Notes under the pieces: generated by a model | Told to the model about the DNA's origin: nothing | Seen by the model: the letters and a program-made list of their open reading frames with translations, nothing else | Databases searched by the model: none | Origin: Cylindrodendrum hubeiense | Lineage: Eukaryota; Ascomycota; Sordariomycetes; Hypocreales; Nectriaceae | Direction of reading: 5' to 3' | Length of the DNA: 17,738 bases | Assembly: GCA_014621425.1 (NCBI GenBank) | Contig: JAANBB010000649.1 | Coordinates: 1 to 17,738, forward strand | Made by a program: the position numbers and the translations under genes | Shown here: piece after piece, positions 7,754-17,721 of the stretch | How the letters are laid out: every line of letters begins with the position of its first letter | How positions within the stretch are numbered: the first letter of the stretch is position 1

Positions 7754-8570
7754 AGTTGCAGTCTGGATGGTGTAGGGCGTCAGTCGGCGTCGATATCGCA
7801 AGGGCCGCGATGGAGGCGATGCGATGGGTGCGACGTCAGTGTCTCGCAAGGCCGGAGTTGGACGCCTGTAAAGCGGGGCTCGGAAGCAAGATTCAAGCTT
7901 GAACAGGAGACGGGGAGAAGTGTGATTCAATGGAATAAATCATTACAGCACCACAAAGGAGGAGGTGATGGTACAACACGAATACACAAGGAGAAAGAAA
8001 AAGGAAATGGTACAGATGCGGAGAGGCTACAGCTGTGCCTGATTCAAAGCCGCGCCTCAAACGCCCCGGGCTATCACTTGATGCGAGCGTGCGACGAGCG
8101 AACCGCCTTTGGAAATGTCAGACGGGAAGGGTAGGAGTGGGCTGTGTTGCGTCAGCCAATGACGTTGTTGTTGCTCCCACAACCGGATTAACTCCCGGAT
8201 TAATAGTTCCTTCGGCCTCCGGTCATTGGGCCGCACCAGCCCCAACCTCGCCAAACTGTCTAGGTGGGGGTGTCAAATTCTCATCTCATCTCACTTTTCT
8301 ACAAAGCTCTCCCCGTCGCAAAGAGAAATCTTTTTCCCTCTTCTCTTCCTCTTCCAGGCGCTTCTCTTGACACGAAGCCGTCCCAGGCGATTGAGGTTGG
8401 CATTCGCCAACCCCTCCTTCATCACGAAGCTCATCACCTCGTCCTCCTTCTTCACTTCTCTCCCTCTCTTTACACCCCGCGCAGCCAGCTCTGCAGCTCT
8501 TGGATTCGCTCCAACTCCCTCGCGTCTAGTCGTCTTCGTTCCCCGTCGCGGCTACGCAAAATCAAGAAAG
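7754..8570. promoter_or_regulatory. Divergent promoter region of the PPPDE gene and OLA1
   Basis: This 817-bp head-to-head gap has no supported gene inside. The part from about 8280 to 8570 is strongly pyrimidine-rich on the plus strand, typical of the leader of a highly expressed fungal gene, and is probably the OLA1 5' UTR. It is open in the OLA1 frame from ATG 8226 to the accepted start, and the other frames are also largely open, as expected from the C/T-rich composition. Confidence 0.6.
8148..8229. promoter_or_regulatory. Cluster of promoter motifs (CRE-like, CCAAT, repeated CCGGATTAA)
   Basis: In order: TGCGTCA (8148-8154, reverse of TGACGCA), CCAAT (8156-8160), TGACGT (8160-8165), CCGGATTAA twice (8183-8191 and 8195-8203, 12-bp period, giving CGG-N9-CGG), and an inverted CCAAT (ATTGG, 8225-8229). 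CCAAT boxes bind the HAP/CBC complex and TGACG cores bind bZIP factors. The cluster lies about 50 bp or more upstream of the pyrimidine-rich leader of OLA1 and is probably its core promoter. Confidence 0.4.
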
Positions 8571-10098
8571 ATGCCTCCCAAGAAGCAGGTTGTCGAGGAG
8601 AAGATCCCGCTGGGCCGGCCCGGTAACAACTTGAAGAGTGGTATTGTGCGTCGCCTCCGTCCAGCTCCTGGTCGTCTCAATTTTGTCGATCTCCCAAGCT
8701 AATCCCTCACAGGTCGGTTTGGCAAACGTCGGCAAATCTACTCTGTTCCAGGCCATTACCAAGTCCAACCTTGGTAACCCAGCTGTATGAAGCCCCCTCG
8801 CCTCGCCGCCCTAGATTTGGGGTGCTGACAGCTTCAAGAACTTCCCCTATGCCACCATCGATCCTGAGGAAGCTCGTGTCATCGTCCCCGATGACAGGTT
8901 CGACTGGCTCGTCGAGAAGTACAAGCCCAAGTCGGTCGTCCCGGCCAACTTGACCGTCTATGATATTGCCGGTCTCACCCGTGGTTCATCCACTGGTGCT
9001 GGTCTTGGAAACGCCTTCTTGTCTCACATCCGTGCTGTCGATGCCATCTTCCAGGTCGTCCGAAGCTTCGACGATGCCGAGATTATCCACATCGAGGGTG
9101 ACGTAAACCCCACCCGAGATCTGGATATCATCAGCGAGGAGCTCCGACTCAAGGACATTGAGTTCGTTGAGAAGGCCCTTGAGAACCAGAAGAAGAAGAC
9201 CCGCATGGGTGGTCAGAGTCTGGAGCTGAAGAAGGCCCGTCAGGAGCAAGACACTATCGAGAAGATTCTTGCCTGGGTCAAGGATGGCAAGGACATCCGA
9301 AAGGGTACCTGGGGACCCAAGGAAGTAAGTGAAATTTTTATTTTACCACGCTGCACATTTGCACCAAACACCCGCTTTACCTGATGACAACAGGCCATTT
9401 GGCCCCAATCTTAACCCAGCTCGTCGAATGCCTCACATTTAACGCAGAGGCATAGTGAGAAAAGAAACACACTCTGATAGCATCTTATTTTTTTACTTTT
9501 ACTTGGATCATCGTTATGTGGACATCCGCTGACTTTGCTCTTTCAGATCGAGGTCATCAACCCTCTGATGCTCCTAACGGCCAAGCCCGTTGTCTACCTC
9601 GTCAACCTGTCTGAGAGAGACTTTATCCGCAAGAAGAACAAGCATCTTCCCAAGATTGCTGAGTGGGTCAACCAGAACGCCAAGGGCGACCCCATCATCC
9701 CCATCTCGGTCTCTTACGAGTCCCGACTCACTCAGTTCGAGACTGAGGCCGAGGCTATTGAGGAGATGAAGAACGTGGGCGCCGATTCGGTTCTGCCCAA
9801 GGTCATTACCCAGATGCGCAAGACTCTGCAGCTTGGCAGTTTCTTCACCGTCGGTCCCGATGAGGTTCGCCAGTGGACTATCCGCACTGGCACCAAGGCC
9901 CCCCAGGCCGCTGGTGTTATCCACACTGATTTCGAGAAGACCTTTATCCAGGCTCTTGTCTTCAACTACAACACTCTGAAGGAGATGGGTGACGAGTCCG
10001 AGGTTAAGTCCAAGGGCAAGATCATGACCAAGGGCAAGGAGTACGTCGTAGAAGACGGTGACATCCTACACATCAAGGCCGGTGCTGCCAAGAGCTAA
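8571..10098 (+). CDS. OLA1: Obg-like ATPase 1 (YchF family P-loop ATPase)
   Basis: Four exons (8571..8645, 8713..8784, 8839..9324, 9547..10098) separated by introns of 67, 54 and 222 bp encode 394 aa, the usual length for this family. The P-loop GLANVGKST (about 27-35) straddles the first splice site with Ala where many members have Pro. Switch II is DIAGLTRG (from D91). The nucleotide-specificity motif is NLSE (231-234) in place of NKxD, which gives YchF/OLA1 its preference for ATP over GTP. A helical insert lies near 140-205. The C-terminal TGS domain starts near LGSFFTVGPDEVRQW (about 303) and ends DILHIKAG. OLA1 is a ribosome-associated regulator of translation and stress responses. All exons are in phase 0. 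The third intron is unusually long for this window. The start MPPKKQ is conserved in fungi as far as I know; the frame is also open upstream. Confidence 0.96.
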
Positions 10099-11617
10099 GG
10101 AGTGGAACCCTCCTTACCTTGACATCACGTCCATAGATAAACAAGTAAAATGTGATGATATGGCGATGTCAATTCCGTCAACACATACCATTCATTCCTC
10201 GTGCCTAGCAACATTTGTGATGTTGATGTCTATAATGGTATAGCGTGTTCATGAATGTCCATATTTGGATTAAAATTCTGTCTCAGAGTTGCCTTTAATT
10301 TCTTGTATCCTATTTTGATCGATGCTCAACGGCTTTGGTAGACGGCCATTGTCAAAACGATACACACGCGCGCCTCGTATAAAGCTCCCTAGCTTCAAAA
10401 GCCGTTTATTGGCGTCAACCCTGTGGTCTGTTCATAGCCATGCTCTACTGTCGTGTTGTTTGCCGCGACAACGGCTTGTCAAAGAGAAAATGCCTATTAT
10501 CTCACCTTTGGATGAACCAGCAACCCCAACTTACCAGCTATCAGACCACTTCAAATCCAATTGTAGTTTCGTATTACTTCTTTTCTTACTCTTCCTTCAC
10601 CTCACCCACATGGATTTGCTTTATTATGCAGTGGACGTGTTAATGGTGTCCCACCTACCCTACAACCAACCACCGCTCGATTTTGATTGATCGGTTGACG
10701 CAATCATTCCCACGCAGAGTCTAAGTACCATGTCACTTACGCTTCGGTAGGGTCTCAGTTGCTCGGATTCCAAGCCTCACGAGACAAGCCCATCATTCCA
10801 GAGCCGTTGCTCCGTTCCAGGTCTGAAAGAGTCATTTGGTCTGAGCCCATGTCTAGTATATGTGTGGCCAATATTGCTTCCCCGGACAATCCCCCAGAGC
10901 CCCTGGGGTTTGCCATCTCATCCAGGCATCAGCCGCAGAGCGGAGTCGTAGATTGCTTTGCCCGTATTGCTTGCTGACGAACGATTCCCAACAAAGTGGC
11001 TGAGGAACCACGCGTTTGGCAGCCCTGCAACATGTGATAGTCGACAAGGACCAGGCTGGACTAGGCCGGACTAACGAATTCCCGGGCGACTGGGGCGCGC
11101 ATAATGGCCCGTGCGGACTATCCGGGAGCGGCTTTGGCGGCGGCCGAGGCGGTACGTACCGGCAGGACCTCCCAGGGGCACGCCCGTGATCCTAGCGCCA
11201 GGTTCCTAGGCCGATCCGAGCAACGCCTTGAGAGTATGGATGAGGTCAGCTCCTCCTCAACACCATCGCCAAATACGGTTCAACCCCATCGTTATCGCGC
11301 CTCCTAATCAAGTCTCCCGTCCTCAAAGCCTCGACCTCCCGCACACGACCTTCGCGCCCGACATCTCTCCCTTCTGCAGCGAAACAGCCACCGTCATCGT
11401 CCCACGCCTCTGCAACGAACCAGGGTTGAACCAACTCACTCCGCGCCAACCCCATCACCAAGCTCGCCAGCTCCATTGCTTCTCCCTGCATGTATCCACA
11501 GCCCGACCCATCCGTCTGCGCCCTTCGCCCGCCCTCCGCGACCTCCAATCCGCGATCCTGACTCTTTGCGGCCTCCGGGAGCCGATCCAGCTTTGACACC
11601 GGCCGCCCCCAAGTCGA
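10099..11617. other. Gene-free stretch between OLA1 and the VARP/Vrl1-like gene
   Basis: This 1.5-kb region has no frame I can assign. Near 10560-10631 a pyrimidine-rich run ends in a TTATGCAG acceptor-like sequence, which could belong to a 5' UTR intron or a non-coding transcript, but no donor partner is obvious. CCAAT is at 10866-10870. GGACTA occurs at 11058-11063, 11068-11073 and 11115-11120, the first two with a 10-bp period. From about 11280 the plus strand becomes C/T-rich, probably the 5' leader of the next gene. Confidence 0.55.
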
Positions 11618-11743
11618 ATGAATGCAACCTCTAAACCCCTTCCTGGCCGCCTTCTTCAAGAGCTCCCTCCCTGCTCAGTGCACCCCGGTCCATCACCACA
11701 TCCTGCTGGTGCCCTCAACGGATGTTCTTCTCTCTTTCCGTGA
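11618..11743 (+). promoter_or_regulatory. Overlapping out-of-frame upstream ATG/ORF at the VRL1-like start
   Basis: ATG 11618 lies four bases before the main ATG (11622) in another frame and opens a 41-codon frame ending at TGA 11741-11743, inside the main coding sequence. Neither ATG has a strong context (C at -3 for the first, T at -3 for the second). Scanning ribosomes that use the first ATG would miss the main protein. Confidence 0.5.
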
Positions 11744-14700
11744 GACCGAGAGCGGCACTGCCCCCGCTGAGGTCATCGCGTCCGAGGACTTCCTCGCCAG
11801 CCATGTGCTCAAGATCCCCAGCCCGGCCGGCGTCGCGAACGGCAAGGATGGCAACCAGAACCTGCGCGAGGTGAGGGGCAAGGCGAAACAGTTTTCGACC
11901 CTCAATGGGAAGAGTATTGTTATCAAAGACTCCTTTGTCTACAGCAATAAAGGTGCGCGCCCTCCTGAGCTGACTCTGGCTCTCTCGCGTCTCGATATCT
12001 CCCCTTTTGCTGACTATCGCCCTAGGCTTCAAAACACTCGCCCAAGCCCAACTCCTTAACGACGCTACCTGGTACCCCGACGTCTTCGAACCGCGGCAAT
12101 GGCTCCTCTACTTTATATCGAGACCCCTAGTGGGTAACTGGGAGGAGGTCAAGATCATTCCGGCCATCTTCGTCCCTGGTGTACGGAAGCGCAGGATCGC
12201 CGAGCAGAAGCAAGGCCCGAATGCCGAGTCGACCGAAAATGCGGCCCCACGCAAAAAGGACATCAAGAGCTTTCACGATTTGCTAAACAGCTTCCCCATG
12301 ATCGCTCGGCAGATGCAACCTGGCCTTGAGAAATTGTTCTTCGAGTTTACCAACGTCTTTCACAAACCACTCCCACCACCTCCATCCGCCGACCATATCC
12401 CCGACCCTGAACCAGATGGACCCATTACGAGTGCCATGAAGAAAGCCCGGTCTAGTAATAGGCCAGGAGAGGATGGAGTTGGTCGGCTGCCGGTGACGGA
12501 GAACTTCTATGCCGAGGATGACGAGGATATAATGAGGGCCTCGCTCGAGACCGCCGTCACCGCCGCTATCGACTTATTCCAGGGTGTGGACAAACAACAG
12601 CTATCGTTATTGGGCGCCACAACAGATCTGACGGGACCTCTTGTCGAAAAGCTCATTGAGCGTTACGTGACGGAGAATGTTCACCACATGCTCTTTCCTC
12701 GGCTGAACGCCCTCAAACGACCATACGACCTGGAACTCGAGGCTAAGATTAAGAAGATGCAGTTTATCGACATTTCTCAACTAGGAATCGCCATTGATGG
12801 TGGATCTAAGGGCAAGCACGATCTCATTATTCAATTGAGCTCGGCTGTGGAGGAGTTTAAGAAGATCTCAGCGGCGATATGCCCTCAGGTCATGCTAGAC
12901 CTGCTACTCTCCACGATTAAGATTGTCTCCCAGTTGACCGACACATCCAAGTCACAGACAGTGCCTTCCGATCCTTCCGCAGAAAAGCCCATCATGACCG
13001 TCAACGCCGACACCCTGGTTTCGTTCCTTCTCTACGTGGTTATCCGATCACAGGTCAAGCAACTTCAAGCCCGACTAATCTACGTCCGAAACTTCATCTT
13101 CATCGACGACGTCGATAGTGGCGAGCTGGGATACGCGCTGAGCACTTTTGAAGCTGTGCTGGCGTATCTTGTACTTGACTCAGCGGGCCTGCGCCGTGCT
13201 AGTCGGAGGAACAAGGCACTTTGGGATGCAGCTAAGGGCGAGAGCCTTGATGATCTCAAGAAGATTATGGAGCCGGATGCCAGTGCGGTGGATGATGAGG
13301 ACGACCTGTCAGAATCGCCCACATCTAGCCGGCGAGCTTCCATGGCCAGGAACCTGCCGAATGGTTCTTCGAGAAGGCCTTCGCTAGCACTGACCTCCTC
13401 AGAGCGATTTTCTCATGGATCAGGACTGAGCCATGTGTTCCCTTTCCAAACAAATGGCGATGTCGAGACACCTGATTTCCACCTTCCTATTCGAAGAATC
13501 AAGAAGGTGGCAATGGACACTCGGAGCCTCTCAGAAGGATCTGAGATTTCGTTTCACTCACGCACCGGCAGTATTGGGACTATTGGGAGTGCCCTTGAAG
13601 GTGACATATCAGTTGAGAGGCTATCTCAAACGAACAATTCTTTCGGAGAATCTGTTCTCATGATGGCAATTCAGGGGGAACGACTAGAGGCTCTGAAATA
13701 CCTCCTGTCGCTATCCGAATATTTCCCTCCCTCCTTCATTCTCGACGATATGAACTGCGAAGATACCTCGTTGCTGAGCGCTGCTATCCAGCTGGGTAAC
13801 ACGGAGCTTATAGATGTCATCCTGGACTTTGTTGCGTCAAACGCGACGCTCGTGCAGTTAGCAGAATACTTGTCTCATCAAGACATATGGGGCCGCAGCA
13901 TTGGCCACTACCTCTTCCATGCTCCGAACTTGATCAGTAAGATTGGCCGAGCAGTGCCCTGGAGGCAACGAGACAAGAATGGCCAGACACCACTGTTTGC
14001 GCTGTGTCGGTCGTATGACCATGTACACTACTGCGAAATGGTCGAGGCTGGTTTGAGTGCGGCCATGGCCGCCCAGCACGATGGAGAAGCCCTACATCTT
14101 GACGAACACATTGATGGAAAAGGGAACACGCTACTACACATCATCAACGATGCGAGCCTTGCGCTTAGGATCTTGCAGTTCTGCGACGTGGATGTGAACG
14201 CAACAAACGAGAAGAGGTTCACTGCGTTGATGGTGGCTAGCAAGTACGGCAGATACGACATGGTACGGTCACTTTTTGCAGACCCCCGTGTGGATGTGTC
14301 GGCAAAAGAGGTCCGGGGCCTTACGGCGGTCGAGCTGGCTAAGGATGATGACGTGCGAAACAAGATTGACGATCTTGCTCTGTTCAGTATGCCTCCTGGA
14401 CTCGATTCCCGCATCACCGGGGTGGTGAGGGCCTTCTTCGTGGAGGACGCGACGGTGCGATTAGTCCTCAAGTCAGCAGCGCCCACAGACCACGATAGCT
14501 ACACGGTGACGACTAGTCGACGATCCCTTACCGACTTTGAGCACCTGCCCAACTTACTAGCGCTAGAGAACCCAGCATCATGGATTCCCTCGATGGCAGA
14601 TGTGCGGTCGCCATTCCAGATACCGTCGAAGCCTTCCAGGGCCATCCTACGGGACATGCAGACTAGAGCCGACTGGTTCCTGAAGATCATGCTCATGCAC

Positions 14701-15685
14701 CCCACATTTGCGACTCACGAGATGCTGTGGGAGTTTTTCCTGGTACCAGAGCTGCAGCTAGAAACGATGGAGCAGCGCACGCTGCTCAAGGCTGAGACTC
14801 GAGTAGAGAAGGTGAGGGACGAGTACGAGCCAGTAGAGGATGTGAGAGAGGTGGAGCAGTTTGTCAACCACGCTCGAGAAATGATTCGAAGTGTCAACTA
14901 CTCGACCAAGAGCGCCGCGAGGCGATCGAACAACCTGGGGCTCGTGGTAGCAGGTAAGCGCCTTGACCCAGACATTGATTCAACGATGGATTTGCTAATT
15001 TCATTGACTAGACATGTACGACTCGTCGGTACTGCTGCACCGAGCAGTGTCCACGCTTCCCTTCCTCCCCCCAGCACACCTGGAGGCGTTCGAGATGTAT
15101 GTCAGGGCCATCATGCCAACACAGTCAAATGCACAAGGGATCCTTCACTCTACGTTCTTGGCGCTCCAATCAACAGTCCAGGCACTCTTGGCGTCGTTGT
15201 CTCGACCGCCAACCATCATATCACAAATGAGGGCGGCGAAGCGAGAGGCGGATCGGAATTATAGCACCATGAACCGATCTAGATGGCCACTTGGGCTCTT
15301 GGATGACACCCGACAGCGACTCTCCGACGAGAAAGAAGAGCGGGCGCGCAAGTCGCGTGAGGAGGCAGCGAACCTCGCAAGAGAGCTACGATACACACAG
15401 CAGACAGTGGCCGGAGAATTAGCAGGGTGGCAGGACCTGCATGAAAAGATGGGCCGAAGGGCTATTCGGGAATTCGCCCGAGGAATGGTGGTTCAAGAGC
15501 GAATGAAACTAGAGGGGATGATGCGAGCCCTGAGAAAGTTGAGGGTAGATAACGGGGATAGTGAAGCGGAATCGGCGGTCAACGGGGTCACGTCGCCGGG
15601 CCCCTCTTCGCCCAGAAGACGGGATATGACAGAGGCTGAGTTGGCAGCAATGGACGAGACGGCGGGGGCTGGCGAGGTTGCGTGA
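11622..15685 (+). CDS. VRL1: VARP/Vrl1-like endosomal Rab GEF: VPS9 domain, ankyrin repeats, PX-like segment, helical tail
   Basis: Exons 11622..11952, 12026..14953 and 15012..15685 are joined across 73- and 58-bp introns to encode 1310 aa. The first join gives SNKGFKTLAQAQLL and the second VVADMYDSSVLLHRA. The N-terminal module (1-180) starts MQPLNPFLAAFFKSSLP. The VPS9 domain, which activates Rab5-type GTPases, is recognised by CPQVMLDLLLSTIK near 395 and SGELGYALSTFEAVLAYL near 475. A serine-rich linker with RRAS and RRPS motifs spans about 520-640. Ankyrin-like repeats cover about 650-890 (DKNGQTPLFAL, GNTLLHII, RFTALMVASKYGRYDMV). A PX-like stretch lies near 915-1020 (SRRSLTDFEHL, then IPSKPSRAILRDM and EFFLVPE). 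The last 290 residues are charged and helical, BAR-like. This order matches Vrl1, the yeast VARP homologue that pairs with the SNX-BAR protein Vin1 on endosomal tubules. The PX and BAR assignments are inference. Confidence 0.88.
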
Positions 15686-15803
15686 CTAGCAACTAAGGCC
15701 GCTCGATAATGGTGGGCGTGGACACATGATGCCTCATGGAGAGAACCATGGTCGGACGGAACTGAAACATCATGCCAGATGCGTGGGATGGAACATATGA
15801 GGG

Positions 15804-15860
15804 CTCGTCCATGGGTGGCGCGGGGATGGTGTGGGATGGCGTGGGCGAGCCATGGACGAG
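15804..15860. repeat. 11-bp inverted repeat CTCGTCCATGG / CCATGGACGAG
   Basis: Perfect arms at 15804-15814 and 15850-15860 are separated by 35 nt of G-rich sequence with repeated GGGATGG. It lies about 120 bp after the stop of the VRL1-like gene and could form a hairpin in the 3' UTR or be a protein-binding site. Confidence 0.6.
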
Positions 15861-16303
15861 GCGGACATCGTGGCCTGCATGCGACCGTTGATGCGGCCGT
15901 TCGTCACCCGGACCCAGGGGTTGGACATGCAGAAGCTGGCGGTGGTTGGTGATGTATTGGTGATGGGTGGGAGGATGGATCGATGGATACCCCGTGGATT
16001 TGTGTCAGCGTCTGGAGCTTGGGGGGTTTGCAGTTTGAGATTCAAGGATTCAAGGGCAAGGCAGCCTGGCCTTGAAGAGGCTTTGTCCTCTTGTCCCCAC
16101 GTTTGTTAGACTTTTACTGGGATGGGTAGATCTTCTGGAGTATCAACGGCCTAGGGTGTGCCTATATAGACATGGCCGGGCGATGGCGGCGGCATTAGCG
16201 ACCGCACACACGCATAACTAACTCTTGTCTCTGTTTGTTCAATTGATTCATGGTGTAGTTGATATGTGATGATTTCCCCGGGGCTCTTACCCTAAGGCTC
16301 ACT

Positions 16304-16369
16304 CATAAGGGTAATGTTTTTATATAGGTAGGACCGTAGGGATCTTACTTTCGGAACCATAAGGGTAAT
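16304..16369. repeat. 12-bp direct repeat CATAAGGGTAAT
   Basis: Two perfect copies are at 16304-16315 and 16358-16369. A partial inverted relative, TTACCCTAAG, lies just upstream near 16287. No function is apparent. Confidence 0.6.
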
Positions 16370-16850
16370 CATGATTCCTTTTAGCTTAGGGGTTGTGCGG
16401 AAGTTTAGGTCTGATGGCATCACCAAAAACTTAGCTTCTCGGCTCGGTGCCGCTGCAGCATTCTTCGCTCCCGATCTGGCTACGATGATCAAATATGCCC
16501 CTTTTGGGGATGACGGCCTCGGTCAAACACTATTTATAGTTCCTCCATTATGTGATCCTGGCGACCGCGCTGCCCAACTCGTGTCAGTCACTTTATTACA
16601 GATCGGGCCTCTTTGGTCAAGGTGCCTGGCACATGACCCTGGATGAAGCCTGGCCCCATTTCTCATTTATATGGAGAGAACCCATCATAATGACCCGGGG
16701 TTATTCATAGCCGAGAGCATGGTCATTGGCGGACGGTTTGGCATGGAGATGGGGTTGCGATACTGAATCAGTCTCACGAGAAGACCTACGCGATGACAAC
16801 GGGCATGCGTGTCTTGCTAAGCCTGCAATAATACTTGGATGATGATAGAA

Positions 16851-16875
16851 GGTAGGTAGGTAGGTAGGTAGGTAG
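16851..16875. repeat. Microsatellite (GGTA)6
   Basis: Six perfect GGTA units plus one G. TACC/GGTA repeats of this kind are common in intergenic DNA of filamentous ascomycetes. Confidence 0.95.
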
Positions 16876-16891
16876 TTACAGGTAGTACGCT

Positions 16892-16915
16892 AAGTACTAA
16901 AGTGTATTAGTACTT
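16892..16915. repeat. 9-bp inverted repeat AAGTACTAA / TTAGTACTT
   Basis: Perfect arms (16892-16900 and 16907-16915) are separated by six bases (AGTGTA), giving a compact hairpin 16 bp after the GGTA microsatellite. There is no T-run directly after it, so it is not a Pol III terminator. Confidence 0.75.
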
Positions 16916-17338
16916 TGTTCTTCAAATCCTTTGCTCGGAACCTCAAGTATCCATACCCATGTCCGCATTGTGGCATGTCTTGGATGCACATATTTTGATG
17001 CTTGCGGGTTGTAGCGAGACCGGCAGCATTAGTGACCACACGCAGACTCTTTTCTTTACTTGTTCATTTGCTTGCTTCGTGACATGGTCGATGGATACGG
17101 GATTCTACGGAGCTTTGAGGGGTTTGCGTGCAGTGCAGGTGCTGAGATGACCCTCGTGCGTTACCGACGGTGTTGATGATGTGGCGATGCAGATGTTGGC
17201 GTCGGTGGACAAGGGCGGAGAGTCCAGACTATTTTTTCTCCTGCATGGCACCAAGTCTTGGGTTGACGAGGGTCGCAAGATGTTGGGGCACCCGAGTGGG
17301 CGGGAGTCAAGAGACAGTCGACACAGACTCGAGACACG

Positions 17339-17358
17339 GAGTCTGGTGAGTCTGGTGA
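17339..17358. repeat. 9-bp tandem repeat GAGTCTGGT x2.2
   Basis: Two perfect copies (17339-17347, 17348-17356) are followed by GA. It is a short slippage-type repeat in non-coding DNA. Confidence 0.7.
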
Positions 17359-17629
17359 AGGCTGAGCATGACAAGAAGCCGTTTACGATGGAGCGAGTGG
17401 CTTGAGTGAGTCAGGCAAGTTGAAGCTAAGACTAGTTGAGAACGGGGCGAGCAAGAGTTGGATAACGAGTGGCCGAGTTGAAACGAAACCAGCACAAGAA
17501 ACGGAAACGCCAAACGGAGAGGGAAACGGGTGAGAGCTGCCAGCAAAGCCGAGGGTGGTATGGGGGACAGGGGTGAGCCCTGGCAGGGTGGAGAGAAACA
17601 AGACAAGGTATTTTGAAAAGGTGGACGCA

Positions 17630-17653
17630 TGGAAGCGTGGAAGAGTGGAAGCG
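17630..17653. repeat. 8-bp tandem repeat TGGAAGCG/TGGAAGAG x3
   Basis: TGGAAGCG, TGGAAGAG and TGGAAGCG stand head to tail, followed by a decayed TGGG. The middle copy differs at one base. Confidence 0.75.
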
Positions 17654-17691
17654 TGGGAAACATGCAGATGTCGCAAGCCAGTCGTTGCGGG

Positions 17692-17721
17692 ACCAAGACA
17701 CACCAAGACACACCAAGACAC
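17692..17721. repeat. 10-bp tandem repeat ACCAAGACAC x3
   Basis: Three perfect head-to-tail copies lie close to the right edge. No gene is recognisable around it. Confidence 0.9.

Noticed and set aside
8264..8626. Plus-strand 120-codon frame before and across the OLA1 start
   Set aside because: It is out of frame with OLA1, and its openness comes from the C/T-rich leader.
10322..10690. Plus-strand 122-codon frame downstream of OLA1
   Set aside because: No family resemblance and no conserved start or splice context; the leucine-rich part is a pyrimidine tract.
16284..16295. CCCTAA-like motif suggesting telomeric repeat
   Set aside because: Only a single unit is present; telomere repeats occur in long arrays.
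16371..16646. Plus-strand 91-codon frame with an alanine-rich hydrophobic patch
   Set aside because: No recognisable family, no splice partners, and it lies in a repeat-bearing intergenic region.
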